Below are positions 15,092-25,300 of a stretch of 64,000 nt of DNA, piece by piece. Both the position numbers and the translations under genes were made by a program. A model generated the notes under the pieces. That model was not told the DNA's origin. It was given only the letters and a program-made list of their open reading frames with translations, and made no database searches. The first letter of the stretch is position 1, and each line of letters starts with the position of its first letter. The DNA is from Bacillus infantis NRRL B-14911 (lineage in GTDB: Bacteria; Bacillota; Bacilli; Bacillales; Cytobacillaceae), in the NCBI RefSeq assembly GCF_000473245.1, contig NC_022524.1, positions 334,501-398,500 of the forward strand, given 5' to 3'.

Positions 15092-16235
15092 ACAGGAACT
15101 TGAGGACAGCATCCCGGATCATATCACCATGTCAGGCAGGCAGAAGCAGACAATTTTAACAGAGGCAGCCAAACGCTTCGAACGCAAGCCCCGCCGCACC
15201 AGCAGGCTCATTCTGCCCCTTGTCAGTGCTGCCGCTATCCTCGGGCTGTCGGGCATACTTGCCGCACCCTATGTCCAGGAGGAGCTGAAAGAGAGTGAAG
15301 TCCGGCAGCAGCTTGACGCCTCTTTAGAAAAAGTGACGGTTCCAGACGCAAGCTATCCTTCTTTAATCAACTCTCAATATATTGGGGACACCAAAGAGCT
15401 GGTCTACACAGACGGAAAAGGGTTCTATTCCTTTAATAAGGAAACGAAAACAACCGAGATGCTGGTCAAGCCGGAAGAGGGGGCGGGTTTGTATGAATTT
15501 GCGGTGAATGGAGATTGGCTTGTGTGGGACAGCAGGAACAAGCTGTACGCCTTTGACCGTCATACTAAAGAAATTGAAGAGATTCCTGGTAGTGCTGCTG
15601 CAGGCGATTTTCAGATTGAAGAGGATAAACTGAGCTACCTCTCGGCTGATGGCCAATCATGGGGATATAAACTGCTGGATTTGCTCACGTTATCTGAATC
15701 TAATTTCCATGAGATTACAGGAGAAGGCACAAACAGCCAGGCATCCTTAAATGAAGGATATATTGTCATACCAGAAACCATTGTGGAAAATGAAGAAAAG
15801 AATATTCTTTTTACCCTCTATGACTTGAAAGGCAGGGGAGAGGAAAGGGAATTCAAAGTTCCTTATGATCAGGCTGTCAATGTTACACTGACCGATGACA
15901 AAATCTATGCTGAGCTTTCAAATGAGGGGAGGTCTCCGGTTTTAGCATACCTCAGCCTGGATGACGGAAAGCTCCACAAAGTAAAGACTCCTCCCTTCGA
16001 TGCTTTTGCTGTATACGAAGATTACCTGGCTTTGAGTATACCGGAAAAAGAGGATTCAAATTCGGTCAAACTGTACAGGATCATTGATAATCGTGCAGTG
16101 GCCCTGCCTGCCTTCGAGCATGTAGAAGAACGGCTGGTCAAACCGAGGTTTACAGCTGACGGGGTGCTTGTGGTGAACGGAGAAGGCGAGGACTTTTCTA
16201 TGTATCTTCTGGATATAGAAAAAATTAAAAAATGA
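15072..16235 (+). CDS. Membrane protein, probable anti-sigma factor with extracellular beta-repeat domain
   Basis: About 387 residues. The N-terminal 45 residues are cytoplasmic and basic, then one membrane segment (LILPLVSAAAILGLSGILAA, about 50-70). The long outer part is all-beta and repetitive (GKGFYSFNKETKTTEML, KLYAFDRHTKEIEEI, LTDDKIYAELSN, DYLALSIP), like a DUF5050/TolB-type propeller. It overlaps the sigma gene by 20 bases, with GGAGGAG inside that gene as its ribosome site, so the two are co-translated. An anti-sigma role is inferred from position and topology; no ZAS zinc motif is seen. Confidence 0.7.
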   Translation: MMPKNIKQELEDSIPDHITMSGRQKQTILTEAAKRFERKPRRTSRLILPLVSAAAILGLSGILAAPYVQEELKESEVRQQLDASLEKVTVPDASYPSLINSQYIGDTKELVYTDGKGFYSFNKETKTTEMLVKPEEGAGLYEFAVNGDWLVWDSRNKLYAFDRHTKEIEEIPGSAAAGDFQIEEDKLSYLSADGQSWGYKLLDLLTLSESNFHEITGEGTNSQASLNEGYIVIPETIVENEEKNILFTLYDLKGRGEEREFKVPYDQAVNVTLTDDKIYAELSNEGRSPVLAYLSLDDGKLHKVKTPPFDAFAVYEDYLALSIPEKEDSNSVKLYRIIDNRAVALPAFEHVEERLVKPRFTADGVLVVNGEGEDFSMYLLDIEKIKK

Positions 16236-16237
16236 AG

Positions 16238-16280
16238 GAGAGATTACTTCAGCTTGGTGCTGAGCAGAGAAAATCTCTCC
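16238..16280 (+). terminator. Stem-loop after the anti-sigma gene
   Basis: GGAGAGATT / AATCTCTCC nine-base stem with an inner CAGC/GCTG pairing. There is no T run, so it may be a processing or attenuation hairpin rather than a true terminator. Confidence 0.4.
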
Positions 16281-16351
16281 GCCCATTCGTCGCTGGCGCT
16301 ATAATAATTGTAAATGGGAGATAAAAAAGGAGAGGGGCGGTTTCAATCGAT

Positions 16352-17176
16352 TTGTTTGAATTGTACTATAAAAAATACAATGAAACGGTGCAGGCGGAGG
16401 ATTATATTGAGTGGGCCGGCGGCTGCCTGGAGCTTGATACACGCGAAATCCTGAAGCTCGCCGGGATGAGGGCACCCTTAAATTTATTTGAAGTGGAAAG
16501 CATGTTTGCGGATGCAATGAAAAGTGCTGGATATGAAGCTCCTCCTGAAGAAGAGTGCCTTGAATACCATCTAAAGCAGCTGCATGCAAAGTTATTGATG
16601 CCTGCAGAGAATGCCATTGAAAGGGTTAAAGAGATTTATGTCTGTACGGCGCGAAATGGCTTATCAGAAGAACAGATGGATTGGCAGGAGGTCAGCGATG
16701 CCATTGATGACTTTGAGTTCGGTGATAATATCCCTGGCTATAACATGGATAAGATCCATGAACTGATCATGACAAACGCCAGGAGGCTCTGGCATACTAA
16801 ATTCAGCAAAATATCTTTCGGGGATTTCATTGGGCAAAAAATTACTAAAGTCGAGACAGAAGGTCAATTTATAATTGAATTTGAGAAGGGATATCTCAGT
16901 ATCGAGTGCCCCTGGAGGATACGAAAGGCAGATGGAATTCTGCTGGGAGAAACTGATATACGCTCAAATTCAAGAGAATGTAAGTCTGTCAAAGAGCTTT
17001 TGGCCGGCAAAAGAATTGAGGATGTCAGGCTGCTGGAGCAGTGTCCGTTTCTTATAGTACAGTGCGGTGACCTGTTCCTGGATTTATTCCATGCAAGTTC
17101 TTTTTTCGACGGATGGACCTTGGCTGACGAGGAAGATTTCTATCTGTTTTCCATGCATGGCGGGAGTATAGCTTAA
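16352..17176 (+). CDS. Hypothetical two-domain protein
   Basis: About 274 residues, acidic, no signal peptide or membrane segment. Residues 1-150 are helical and rich in Glu/Asp (YKKYNETVQAEDYIEWAGGCLEL, MDWQEVSDAIDDFEFGDN). Residues 155-270 form a beta-rich domain beginning GDFIGQKITKVETEG and FEKGYLSIECPWRIRKADGILLGETD, a pattern I associate with DUF6188-like proteins and some polymorphic-toxin immunity proteins. The start is uncertain: TTG 16352 lies about 14 bases from the AGGAGAGGGG site. No toxin gene is visible beside it. Function unknown. Confidence 0.6.
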   Translation: MFELYYKKYNETVQAEDYIEWAGGCLELDTREILKLAGMRAPLNLFEVESMFADAMKSAGYEAPPEEECLEYHLKQLHAKLLMPAENAIERVKEIYVCTARNGLSEEQMDWQEVSDAIDDFEFGDNIPGYNMDKIHELIMTNARRLWHTKFSKISFGDFIGQKITKVETEGQFIIEFEKGYLSIECPWRIRKADGILLGETDIRSNSRECKSVKELLAGKRIEDVRLLEQCPFLIVQCGDLFLDLFHASSFFDGWTLADEEDFYLFSMHGGSIA

Positions 17177-17197
17177 CTATAAGAAGGAACAAGAAAA

Positions 17198-17219
17198 ACG
17201 GCACCCATCCAGGTGCCGT
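17198..17219 (-). terminator. Terminator of the minus-strand MFS gene
   Basis: Perfect 8-bp stem ACGGCACC / GGTGCCGT. On the minus strand it is followed by TTTTTCTT; the plus-strand side has only a weak T tail. Confidence 0.8.
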
Positions 17220-17225
17220 CTTCTA

Positions 17226-18434
17226 TTATCCGGCTTTCTCAGCCAGCTCCATCCCGTTTTTCAGGCTCTTGAACCTCAGGTAAAAGGCACAGGTCATGAC
17301 CAGGGACAAGGCCCCGAAGATGACGCTCATATACTGCAGGCCGACCGCATCAAGCAGGAAGCCTGTCATAAGGAGGACGATCTGGAAGACCAGGCGGTCG
17401 AGCATGTTCCGGAAAGAGAAAAAGCGGCCATGGAAATCTTTTGGCACCCGTGTCTGGAAGATGGTGGCGGCAGTCGGGAAGAAGCAGCCGACCGCAAAAC
17501 CGAAGATCAGGAATGCCAGGACAGACAGAACAGGTATATCAGCAAAATAAAGGATCAGCTGCGATAAGCCGATGATAAAGGAAAAGAAAAACAGGATGCT
17601 GTATGGCGAGCTTTTGCCGCTGATCTTTTTCACCGCAAAGGCGCCAAGCATGAAGGCGACTCCCTCAGCAGTATAAATCCACCCTTTAATGGCCGAGCTG
17701 TCCTGAAGCTCGCTGATATTGATGACCATCAGGTTAAATCCGCCAAGAAATAACAGCGGGACAAGCGTCAGCACGAGTGTCATGAATACAATCGGAAGCC
17801 CCTTGATGACAGGGAAGACCTCTGAAAATCCTGCAGGCTTCTGTTTGGCATCTTCCTGCTTCTCCAGCTCCTTTTTCTCATCAAAGCTCAGGAAGCATGT
17901 GAGAATGAATAAGCCCAGATAGGCAGCGAGGGACAGGAGATACAGCATGGATAAAGACATGATGACCAGGAATACCCCGGCAACGGCCGTTCCAAGTACT
18001 CGTGAAAGAGTGGATACATTCATGTACACGCCGTTCAGCTGCAAGAGATCTTTCTCGCCGACTACCATCGGGATGGCTGCCTGGAGGGCAGGGAAATAGA
18101 AGGCAGCCGAAATCTGCAGGCAGACGAGGAAGACGACCATCCACCAGACTGAGCCGGTGTGGATGGCGATCAGCATAAATACAACGCTCACAGAGCGGGC
18201 GAAGCCGGAAACAAGCATGACGGTTTTCTTGCTTGCCTGATCTGTAATCCTGCCGGCTGCAGGACCGACTGCAAGGCCGGCAAGCAGGCCTGCTGCAAGT
18301 ATTAAAGATTTCAAGAAATCTGACGGCACTTTTTCCTGCATAAATTCAAGGTTTCCGATAATTCCGAGCCACAGGCCGAGCCCTGCAATGAACTCCCCTG
18401 TCAGTAAAATCCACACATTCTTATTTCTCCACAT
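17226..18434 (-). CDS. MFS transporter, 12-TM (macrolide-efflux-like MFS_3 group)
   Basis: 402 residues with twelve hydrophobic segments. Seen: VPSDFLKSLILAAGLLAGLAVGPAAGRITDQASKKTVM, the loop 2-3 motif of this group, and a charged central loop EKKELEKQEDAKQK joining the two halves. The later sequence FPTAATIFQTRVPKDFHGRFFSFRNM is the conserved motif of the MFS_3 exporters. Exporter of small hydrophobic compounds or siderophores by family analogy. It diverges from an ECF sigma gene; a link between them is not shown by sequence. Confidence 0.85.
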   Translation of the reverse strand: MWRNKNVWILLTGEFIAGLGLWLGIIGNLEFMQEKVPSDFLKSLILAAGLLAGLAVGPAAGRITDQASKKTVMLVSGFARSVSVVFMLIAIHTGSVWWMVVFLVCLQISAAFYFPALQAAIPMVVGEKDLLQLNGVYMNVSTLSRVLGTAVAGVFLVIMSLSMLYLLSLAAYLGLFILTCFLSFDEKKELEKQEDAKQKPAGFSEVFPVIKGLPIVFMTLVLTLVPLLFLGGFNLMVINISELQDSSAIKGWIYTAEGVAFMLGAFAVKKISGKSSPYSILFFFSFIIGLSQLILYFADIPVLSVLAFLIFGFAVGCFFPTAATIFQTRVPKDFHGRFFSFRNMLDRLVFQIVLLMTGFLLDAVGLQYMSVIFGALSLVMTCAFYLRFKSLKNGMELAEKAG

Positions 18435-18616
18435 ATCTGCAGCCTCACGTTTCTGAATTATTTCGTTTCTCTAAAGATACTACAGAATTGAAATTTAATG
18501 AATGGGTTTACAAAAACTTCTTGCTTTATACAAAAATAAAGAAAAAATTAGAAATGGAAGTCTTTTTGCGCTTGTGCCCTGTCTAACAGATAGAAATAAA
18601 AAAAGGGGGTATCTCC

Positions 18617-19138
18617 TTGGATACAGCAAAGTTCATTAAGAAAGCCAGGAAAGGGGATGATGAAGCTTTTTATGAGCTGATGCAAGCGCACAAAGTGCAG
18701 CTGCTCAAAATTGCCTATTCTTATTTAAGAAACGAGGAGGAGGCGCTTGAAGCCCTGCAGGAGGTCACATTCAGGGCATACCGGTCAATCCGCAGCCTTA
18801 AGAAGGCAGATTATTTCTCCACATGGCTGATCCGGATCATGCTTAACTACTGCCATGATCAAAGCAGAAAGAAGAAAAGAGCAGCACCTTTGGATCTTAC
18901 AGAGTCATTGGCAGAAACATACAATTACAGCCAAGCGCTTGAAATTGAGGAAGCATTGGAAAAAATAGATTCAAAGTGCCGGGAAGTTATTATCCTGAAG
19001 TATTATCATGATATGAAAATAAAAGAAATCGCGAACCTGCTGGAAAGTCCGGAAAGTACCATTAAAACATGGCTGTATAAAGGGCTCAAGGCTCTTCGTG
19101 AGCAGCTGGGTGAAAGAGGTGAAGCCAATGTTCAGTAA
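18617..19138 (+). CDS. ECF RNA polymerase sigma factor
   Basis: 173 residues with full regions 2 and 4: FYELMQAHKVQLLKIAYSYLRNEEEALEALQEVTFRAYRSIRSLKKADYFSTWLIRIMLN, and ALEKIDSKCREVIILKYYHDMKIKEIANLLESPESTIKTWLYKG. The TTG start has AAAAAGGGGG in front. TGTCTAA at 18580-18586 could be the ECF -10, but a good TGAAAC -35 is not evident (GGAAGTC stands there). Paired with a DUF4179 membrane protein whose start lies inside its last codons. Confidence 0.9.
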   Translation: MDTAKFIKKARKGDDEAFYELMQAHKVQLLKIAYSYLRNEEEALEALQEVTFRAYRSIRSLKKADYFSTWLIRIMLNYCHDQSRKKKRAAPLDLTESLAETYNYSQALEIEEALEKIDSKCREVIILKYYHDMKIKEIANLLESPESTIKTWLYKGLKALREQLGERGEANVQ

Positions 19139-20438
19139 TGAAGAGAGAGAGCTGGACCGTTCAAGGAAAGAACTCGACCGTTTGATGGTTTCGAATGAGC
19201 TGGCAGACCAGGCCATCATGGCTGGAATCAGGCAGGCTAAAGCGGCAGGCAGGAAAAGGAAAAGATATGCCTCTCTTTTTACTGCAGGGGCCGCCGCTCT
19301 CATTTTGCTGTTTTCTGTTAAAGGAGGCAGCACGATGGCTGAGTATTTCTCTAAAATGCCAGGCCTTGAGAAAGTTATGGAGCTTGTCAGCGGCGACAGA
19401 GGTCTGATGGCAGCAGCTGAAAATGAATATATACAAAAAATCGGAGCGTCTGCTGAACAAAATGGCATAAAGGCAACCCTGGACTCTGCGATTTACGATG
19501 AACAGGCATTGATTCTTTTTTACAGCTATGAGGCAGAAAATAAAACTGCAGATGTTTACACGACAGATATAACCCTGCTTGACCGGGAAGGAAATAAGCT
19601 GCCATACCAAGCGAATCATGGGACTTTTTGGACTGCGGACAGAGAAGATTTGCATGAAATCCGTTTTCAGCTGGATGATGCGGCAGATCTTCCTGATGAA
19701 TTGAGCCTTTCAATGGGGGTCACAGTGAATGACAGCCGCCAGTCTGAATCGGTCGTTCTGCCGTTTGCACTGGATAAAGAGAAGCTGGCTGAGAAAAAGG
19801 TGTACAGCCTGAATAAAACAGTAACGGTTGAAGGGCAGAAGATGACTGTAAAGGATGTCAGCATCTATCCATCACAAACAGCGGTGAGAATTGTATTTGA
19901 TCCGGATAATACGAAAAAAATCTTTGGGTTTAACGATCTCCATATCGCTGATGAAAATGGGGGCAAGTGGAAGGCCAATCATGTAAAAGATGAAAAAGTG
20001 AATGACAACGAAACAGTCATTTATTTAGAAAGCAGCTATTTTGCAGATCCGAAAGAATTGTATCTGCGCTTCAACAGCATCCGTGCCCTGGATAAGGATG
20101 AACTCATTGTCCGGGTGAACCCCTCAGATAATAAAATCATAAAGGCGCCGAAGGATGGAAAGCTGAAATCAGCAAGTGTTTTCAAAGACGAGCTCCGTCT
20201 TAACCTGGAAGCACCTTTCAGTTTCCTAGATACAATGATTTTCATGCATGCAGCCGATCTGGAAGGCCGGACTATTGGAGAGGGGCTGTCTTTTGGGGCA
20301 GGCGGTTCGCCAGTCGATAAGGAGATCACCTATTATGTTCCGTATCCAAAGGAAGAAGCCAGTGAGCAAGATATCCTTCTCGAGCTTCTTGACTACCCTG
20401 CATCCATCAATGGGAATGCAGAAATAAAATTAAAATAG
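19128..20438 (+). CDS. DUF4179 (+DUF5643-like) membrane protein, probable anti-sigma factor
   Basis: 436 residues. N-terminal cytoplasmic part of about 45 residues with a helical charged segment, one membrane segment (YASLFTAGAAALILLFSV, about 49-66), then a DUF4179 domain. The outer domain begins AEYFSKMPGLEKVMELVSGDRGLMAAAENEYIQKIGASAEQNGI, a hallmark of this family, and a beta-rich C-terminal half follows. ATG 19128 follows AAGAGGTG and overlaps the sigma gene by 11 bases. In related operons this protein restrains the sigma factor, which is inferred here. Confidence 0.82.
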   Translation: MFSNEERELDRSRKELDRLMVSNELADQAIMAGIRQAKAAGRKRKRYASLFTAGAAALILLFSVKGGSTMAEYFSKMPGLEKVMELVSGDRGLMAAAENEYIQKIGASAEQNGIKATLDSAIYDEQALILFYSYEAENKTADVYTTDITLLDREGNKLPYQANHGTFWTADREDLHEIRFQLDDAADLPDELSLSMGVTVNDSRQSESVVLPFALDKEKLAEKKVYSLNKTVTVEGQKMTVKDVSIYPSQTAVRIVFDPDNTKKIFGFNDLHIADENGGKWKANHVKDEKVNDNETVIYLESSYFADPKELYLRFNSIRALDKDELIVRVNPSDNKIIKAPKDGKLKSASVFKDELRLNLEAPFSFLDTMIFMHAADLEGRTIGEGLSFGAGGSPVDKEITYYVPYPKEEASEQDILLELLDYPASINGNAEIKLK

Positions 20439-20440
20439 GA

Positions 20441-20477
20441 AAAAGGGGTATCCTCACATCTGAAGGATACCCCTTTT
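20441..20477. terminator. Bidirectional terminator
   Basis: AAAAGGGGTATCC / GGATACCCCTTTT, 13-bp perfect stem between convergent genes. Confidence 0.9.
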
Positions 20478-20481
20478 CTAA

Positions 20482-21681
20482 TTACACTGCATCAGCAGCT
20501 GACCGTAAAGCATGATCCTTCCTGCCATGCAGGAAATAATACAGCACAGCCGACAACAGGATCAGTGCAGCCATCATGATATACAGGCTGCTGTAGCCTG
20601 TTATGGGAATGACGAGTCCAAGCAGGTAAGGGCCGAATCCAAGGCCGGCATCAAGGAAAATAAAGAAAGTTGATGTGGCCAGCCCCAGCCTGTGCGGAGC
20701 CGTCAGCTTGACGGCGATCGCCTGTGTGCTTGACTGCATATTCCCGAAGCCAAGGCCGATCAGGACACCTGATAGGAGCAGGACAAAGCTTGACCCTGCT
20801 GTGCTTAACAGAATCATACCGGCTGCGAACAGGATGAATGCCGGATACATGATATAGTTGGCGCCCTTCAGGTCCATCAGGCGCCCTGTAAACGGACGGG
20901 ACAGCAGGACGGCGACTGCATAGATGATAAAGAAGAAGCTTGCAGCGTCCACAAGATCAAGCTCCATCGCATAGAAATTGATGAAAGAAAGGACGCTGGA
21001 ATAACAAAATGCGATTGCCAGGGTGATGACCGCAATCGGCAGCGCTTTTGGTTCCACAAAGTCCGAAACCCTGAAGCCTTTTGCTTCTGCGCTCTTCGGA
21101 GAGCCTGTGACAGGCGGGACAGTGACAAGAAAGGCAGTCACAAGACTGATAATTCCCAATGCCAGACAAAAGCAGAATATCATTTCAAAGCTTGTATGCT
21201 GGCTCATATAAATCCCGATAAATGGTCCGACGGCTGTCGCCAGTGTCGCGCTCATGCTATAGTAGCCAATCCCTTCGCCTTTCCGGGCTGCCGGAATGAT
21301 CTGCGCAACGATTGTGCCTGTAGCGGTGCTGGCCATGCCAAGCGTAATTCCGTGAACGAAACGGTTGGCAAGAAGAAAGGCAACCCCGGCGTGGACAAAA
21401 TATAAAAGAGTCGTCAGCGTAAAGAAAATCAGTCCGATGAACAGCATTCTTTTGCGGCCGACCAGATCGATATAGCGCCCGATGAACAGCCTCCCGATGA
21501 GCGTCCCGATAATAAAGATCCCTGTTACAAGTCCGGCCTGGCTTGTCGATGCATCATATTCATTGACGGCATAGACAGAGATGGTGACCATCAGCAAGTA
21601 AAAGACAAGTGTTAAAAAAAAGTTGATGGAGGATACAACGATGAAGTCCTTCGTCCAAAGTTTTGCTTCTGAGCTGTTCAA
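20482..21681 (-). CDS. MFS transporter, 12-TM (YfkF/multidrug type)
   Basis: 399 residues with twelve hydrophobic segments. Motif A is GTLIGRLFIGRYIDLVGRKRM; a second copy GRPFTGRLMDLKG opens the second half, and VHGITLGMASTATGTIVAQIIP is the helix-4 region. TTG 21681 overlaps the MarR stop by four bases and has AGGGGGAAG in front, so translation is coupled to the regulator. Probable drug or metabolite exporter under MarR control; the substrate is unknown. Confidence 0.86.
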   Translation of the reverse strand: MNSSEAKLWTKDFIVVSSINFFLTLVFYLLMVTISVYAVNEYDASTSQAGLVTGIFIIGTLIGRLFIGRYIDLVGRKRMLFIGLIFFTLTTLLYFVHAGVAFLLANRFVHGITLGMASTATGTIVAQIIPAARKGEGIGYYSMSATLATAVGPFIGIYMSQHTSFEMIFCFCLALGIISLVTAFLVTVPPVTGSPKSAEAKGFRVSDFVEPKALPIAVITLAIAFCYSSVLSFINFYAMELDLVDAASFFFIIYAVAVLLSRPFTGRLMDLKGANYIMYPAFILFAAGMILLSTAGSSFVLLLSGVLIGLGFGNMQSSTQAIAVKLTAPHRLGLATSTFFIFLDAGLGFGPYLLGLVIPITGYSSLYIMMAALILLSAVLYYFLHGRKDHALRSAADAV

Positions 21682-22121
21682 TGTGCTTCCCCCTGTTCCA
21701 TTAAGTTGCTGCGGATGCCTTCCATGATGCAAATGGCTTCGAGCTGTTCTTCTTCTGTAAAACCTTTAAGGATTCTCTGCTCAAATTCATCAATGGTCAG
21801 CCGCACTTCACTGTAGACTTTATGGCCGAGCCCTGTGAGCTGCATCCTTTTTTCACGTCGGTCTTTGCTTGGCACCTGCTCTACAAAGCCGAGCTCCTCC
21901 AGTCTGGTGATAGTCCGTGTGACGGTCGGTTTTTCGACACCCTGATAGTGGGAGAGCTCCACAAGAGTGGCTGAACCGAAATTAGCGATATAATATAAAA
22001 TCGTCCATTGCGCCCTCTGAAGCTGATGCTGTGCAAGAAGCTGGTTAAGCTTATTTTCAAACGGGCGGTAGAGCATCAATAGCTGATGAAAAAATTTCTG
22101 AAACGTTTTGATAGCAAACAC
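21678..22121 (-). CDS. MarR-family transcriptional regulator
   Basis: 147 residues. Winged-helix core: LLAQHQLQRAQWTILYYIANFGSATLVELSHYQGVEKPTVTRTITRLEELGFVEQVPSKDRREKRMQLTGLG, with the conserved DRREKR wing. First gene of a two-gene operon with an MFS exporter. The GTG at 22119-22121 is used as start, but its ribosome site (AGAGG) is very close, so the exact start is uncertain. Palindromic sequence directly upstream is a likely autoregulatory operator. Confidence 0.85.
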   Translation of the reverse strand: MFAIKTFQKFFHQLLMLYRPFENKLNQLLAQHQLQRAQWTILYYIANFGSATLVELSHYQGVEKPTVTRTITRLEELGFVEQVPSKDRREKRMQLTGLGHKVYSEVRLTIDEFEQRILKGFTEEEQLEAICIMEGIRSNLMEQGEAH

Positions 22122-22143
22122 CTCTATATAGTTATCAATAATA

Positions 22144-22164
22144 ATAGTTACCGTGAGTAACTAT
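22144..22164. promoter_or_regulatory. Inverted repeat, probable MarR operator
   Basis: ATAGTTAC, 5-base spacer CGTGA, GTAACTAT: perfect 8-bp arms about 20 bases before the MarR start. A further ATAGTTA half-site lies at about 22128. Size and spacing fit a MarR dimer site. Confidence 0.65.
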
Positions 22165-22308
22165 AATAATATAACAGAAAATGTCTGCCTCTGTCCAGGG
22201 AACAGGCTTTTTTTTACAATTCTAAGGCGGGGCGGCAGGAAAGAGACATGGGGTTTTCCCTTTCTCTATGATAAAATTTTATTATCAAAAACGGACGAGG
22301 GGATATAG

Positions 22309-25300
22309 TTGAACATTCAATTGGACAGCAAAAAAATAAAAGAGGCGTGCGGGCTGGTTTCTTTTAGGAAAGGGGATTCTTTCTACCGTTCCAAAAAAGT
22401 AGTGTTCAGCCTGTATGAGCCGGAATATTGCGAGGCAGATGTGATGGCTGCCGAGGATTTCCATGTCATCATCCAGGGGGATGGGAAAGGCGGCTATCAT
22501 GCGGACTGCAGCTGTCCGAGACTTGCTTCGGTTAAAACAGACTGCCAGCATATTGCCGCCGTCCTGCTGGCCATTCTTGACCATCAGAAAAAGGGCACAG
22601 TCCCGTTGGCGGATGTGGAGAGAGCGGGGCATGAGTCGCTGGCGGAAAGTCTGCTGACGATTTTTGAAAAAGAGCATTCCCGCTCAAGCGGGGAACAGCT
22701 TCACTTCGAAGACAGACAGCCGGCAGAAGCCTCCTTTTCCTGCATGCCGGTATCTCTTGCGGATGGAAGCACCATGCTGGGAATAGAAGCCAGCATAGAC
22801 CTGCATCCGGTCAGGGACATCAGAAAATTCCTTATGGATGTAAAAGAAAGAAGCTCGAGTGCAGTTTCCCCCTTCTTTACATACGAACCTGCCGGGCATT
22901 ATTTTCGGAAAGAGGATGATGCTGTGCTCCAGGAGCTGATGCGGATCATTGAGGATGAGCAGGCCCATAAAGAAGGACAGACTTTAGAAGCTGAACCGTC
23001 TATCCTGCTGATCCCGCCTACCTCCTGGAGGCGGCTCCTTTCCCTTCTCACAGCTGCCCCGATGGTTCAGCTCAAAAATAAAGGGCAGGTATACGAAGGC
23101 ATCAGCTTGCCGGTGGAGCCGCTGCCACTGTCGTTCCGTTTTGAATTGAACGAAGATAAAGGCGGCCGGCTTGTGATGAAAGGCATGGACAAAATCTTAA
23201 TTCTGCAGGCATATCAGTCTGTTTTGTACCGGGGGATGATCTATCAGCTGGAAAATGAGGACTGCAAGCGCCTGGCGGACCTGAAGGGAATGCTCTCGGC
23301 TTCAGGGACAGACCGGATTCCCATACAAAAAGAACAGGTCGGCTTTCTGCTGGAAAAGGTCGTACCAGGATTGAAAAAGCTGGGAGAAGTGCATCTTCCA
23401 GGCGGGATCAATACCCAGCTCATCCAGTCGCCGCTGACAGCCAAACTCTACTTGGACCGCCTGAAAAACAGGCTCCTTGCAAGCCTTGAATTTCAGTATG
23501 ATAATGTCGTCTTTAATCCGCTTGAGGAGAAGGAATTCCATACAGATTTACTTCTGATCAGAGATGAAGAGAAGGAAAGAAGCATCCTGGAAGTGATGGA
23601 GGAAAGCAGCTTTGCCAGAACCGACAGCGGCTACTATCTCCAGAATGAAGAGCTGGAATATGAATTCCTGTACCGGCAGCTTCCAAAGCTTCAGACGATG
23701 GTCAAGGTCTATGCGACAACTGCGATCAGGAACCGCATCTTCAGGGAAAGCATTCATCCGCGCATTTCCGTTAAAGTGAAAAAAGAACGGACCAATTGGC
23801 TGGAATTCAAATTTGCTATGGACGGGATCCCTGAGCATGAAGTTCGCGGCCTTTTGGCTTCGCTTGAGGAAAAAAGGAAATATTACCGGCTGCGGGACGG
23901 GGCGCTGCTCTCCCTTGAATCCAGAGAGTTTGATGAAATCAGACGGTTTTTGAATGAGATTCCTGCCCAGGATGAGGATCTGGAAGAGGGGCTGAACGTC
24001 CCCATGGTCCCAGGGCTCCGCCTTATGGGATCACTGGAGGAAGGGGAGGTATTCAGCTTTGAAGATTCTTTCCGGAACTTTATTAAGGAGGTCCGGACCC
24101 CTGGCAGCCGCCAATTTGCCGTACCTGAAAGCCTTGAGCATGTACTGCGCGACTATCAAAAACAAGGCTATCAATGGCTGAAAACATTGGCGGGCTATGG
24201 TTTCGGCGGCATCCTTGCAGATGATATGGGACTGGGAAAGACGCTCCAGGCTATCGCCTATATCCTGTCCGAGCTTCCGGCAATCCGGAGGCTGCAGCAG
24301 CCTGCCCTCATCGTATGCCCATCCTCCCTGACCTATAACTGGCAGAGTGAATTTGAGAGATTTGCACCGGAGATCAAGAGCATAGTGATGGACGGCAGCA
24401 AATCTGAAAGGGAGAAGATGCTCGCAGAAGCAGGAGACCTGGATGTCCTGATTGTGTCATACCCGCTGCTCCGCAAGGACATCAGCAGCTATGAGAAACA
24501 GCCTTTCAGCACAGTCTTTTTTGACGAGGCACAGGCGTTTAAAAATCCTGTCACCCAAACGGCGAGGACGGTTAAGCGGCTCCAGGCTGGAAACCGGTTC
24601 GCGCTTACAGGGACACCGATTGAAAATTCACTGGAGGAACTATGGTCGATTTTCCATGTAATCTTCCCGGAGCTCTTCCAGGGGCTCCGCGAGTTCAGCT
24701 TTCTTGACAGGAAAACAATCAGCAGGAGGACCAGCCTGTTCCTGCTTAGAAGATTAAAATCGGATGTGCTTTCGGAGCTTCCGGAAAAAACGGAATATCT
24801 AGAGTCGGCCGAGCTGCTGCCAGATCAGAAAAAGCTGTATGCCGCCTATTTGGCCAAGCTCCGTCATGACACACTTAAGCATCTGGACAAAGATACGCTC
24901 CGAAAAAACAAGATCAGGATCCTTGCCGGACTCACCAGGCTGAGGCAGATCTGCTGCCATCCGGCCCTTTTCGTGGACGGGTACAAAGGAAGCTCGGCGA
25001 AATATGAGCAGCTGCTGCAGATCATTAAAGAATCACGTCTGTCAGGCAGGCGGGTGCTGATTTTTTCCCAATTCACAAAGATGCTCGATATGATTGGAAG
25101 AGAATTGGCCAGGCAGGGCATCGGCTTCTTCTACCTGGATGGCCAGACGCCCTCAGAGGAGAGGGTCAAGCTGTGCGGGCGCTTTAACAGCGGTGAGCAT
25201 GACTTTTTCCTGATTTCCCTGAAGGCGGGCGGAACCGGCCTGAATCTGACCGGCGCCGATACGGTCATCCTTTATGATCTCTGGTGGAATCCTGCAGTCG

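Noticed and set aside
22185-22217. Terminator-like hairpin with eight T before the helicase gene
   Set aside because: Stem is broken by a bulge and no plus-strand gene ends there; left out as unsupported.
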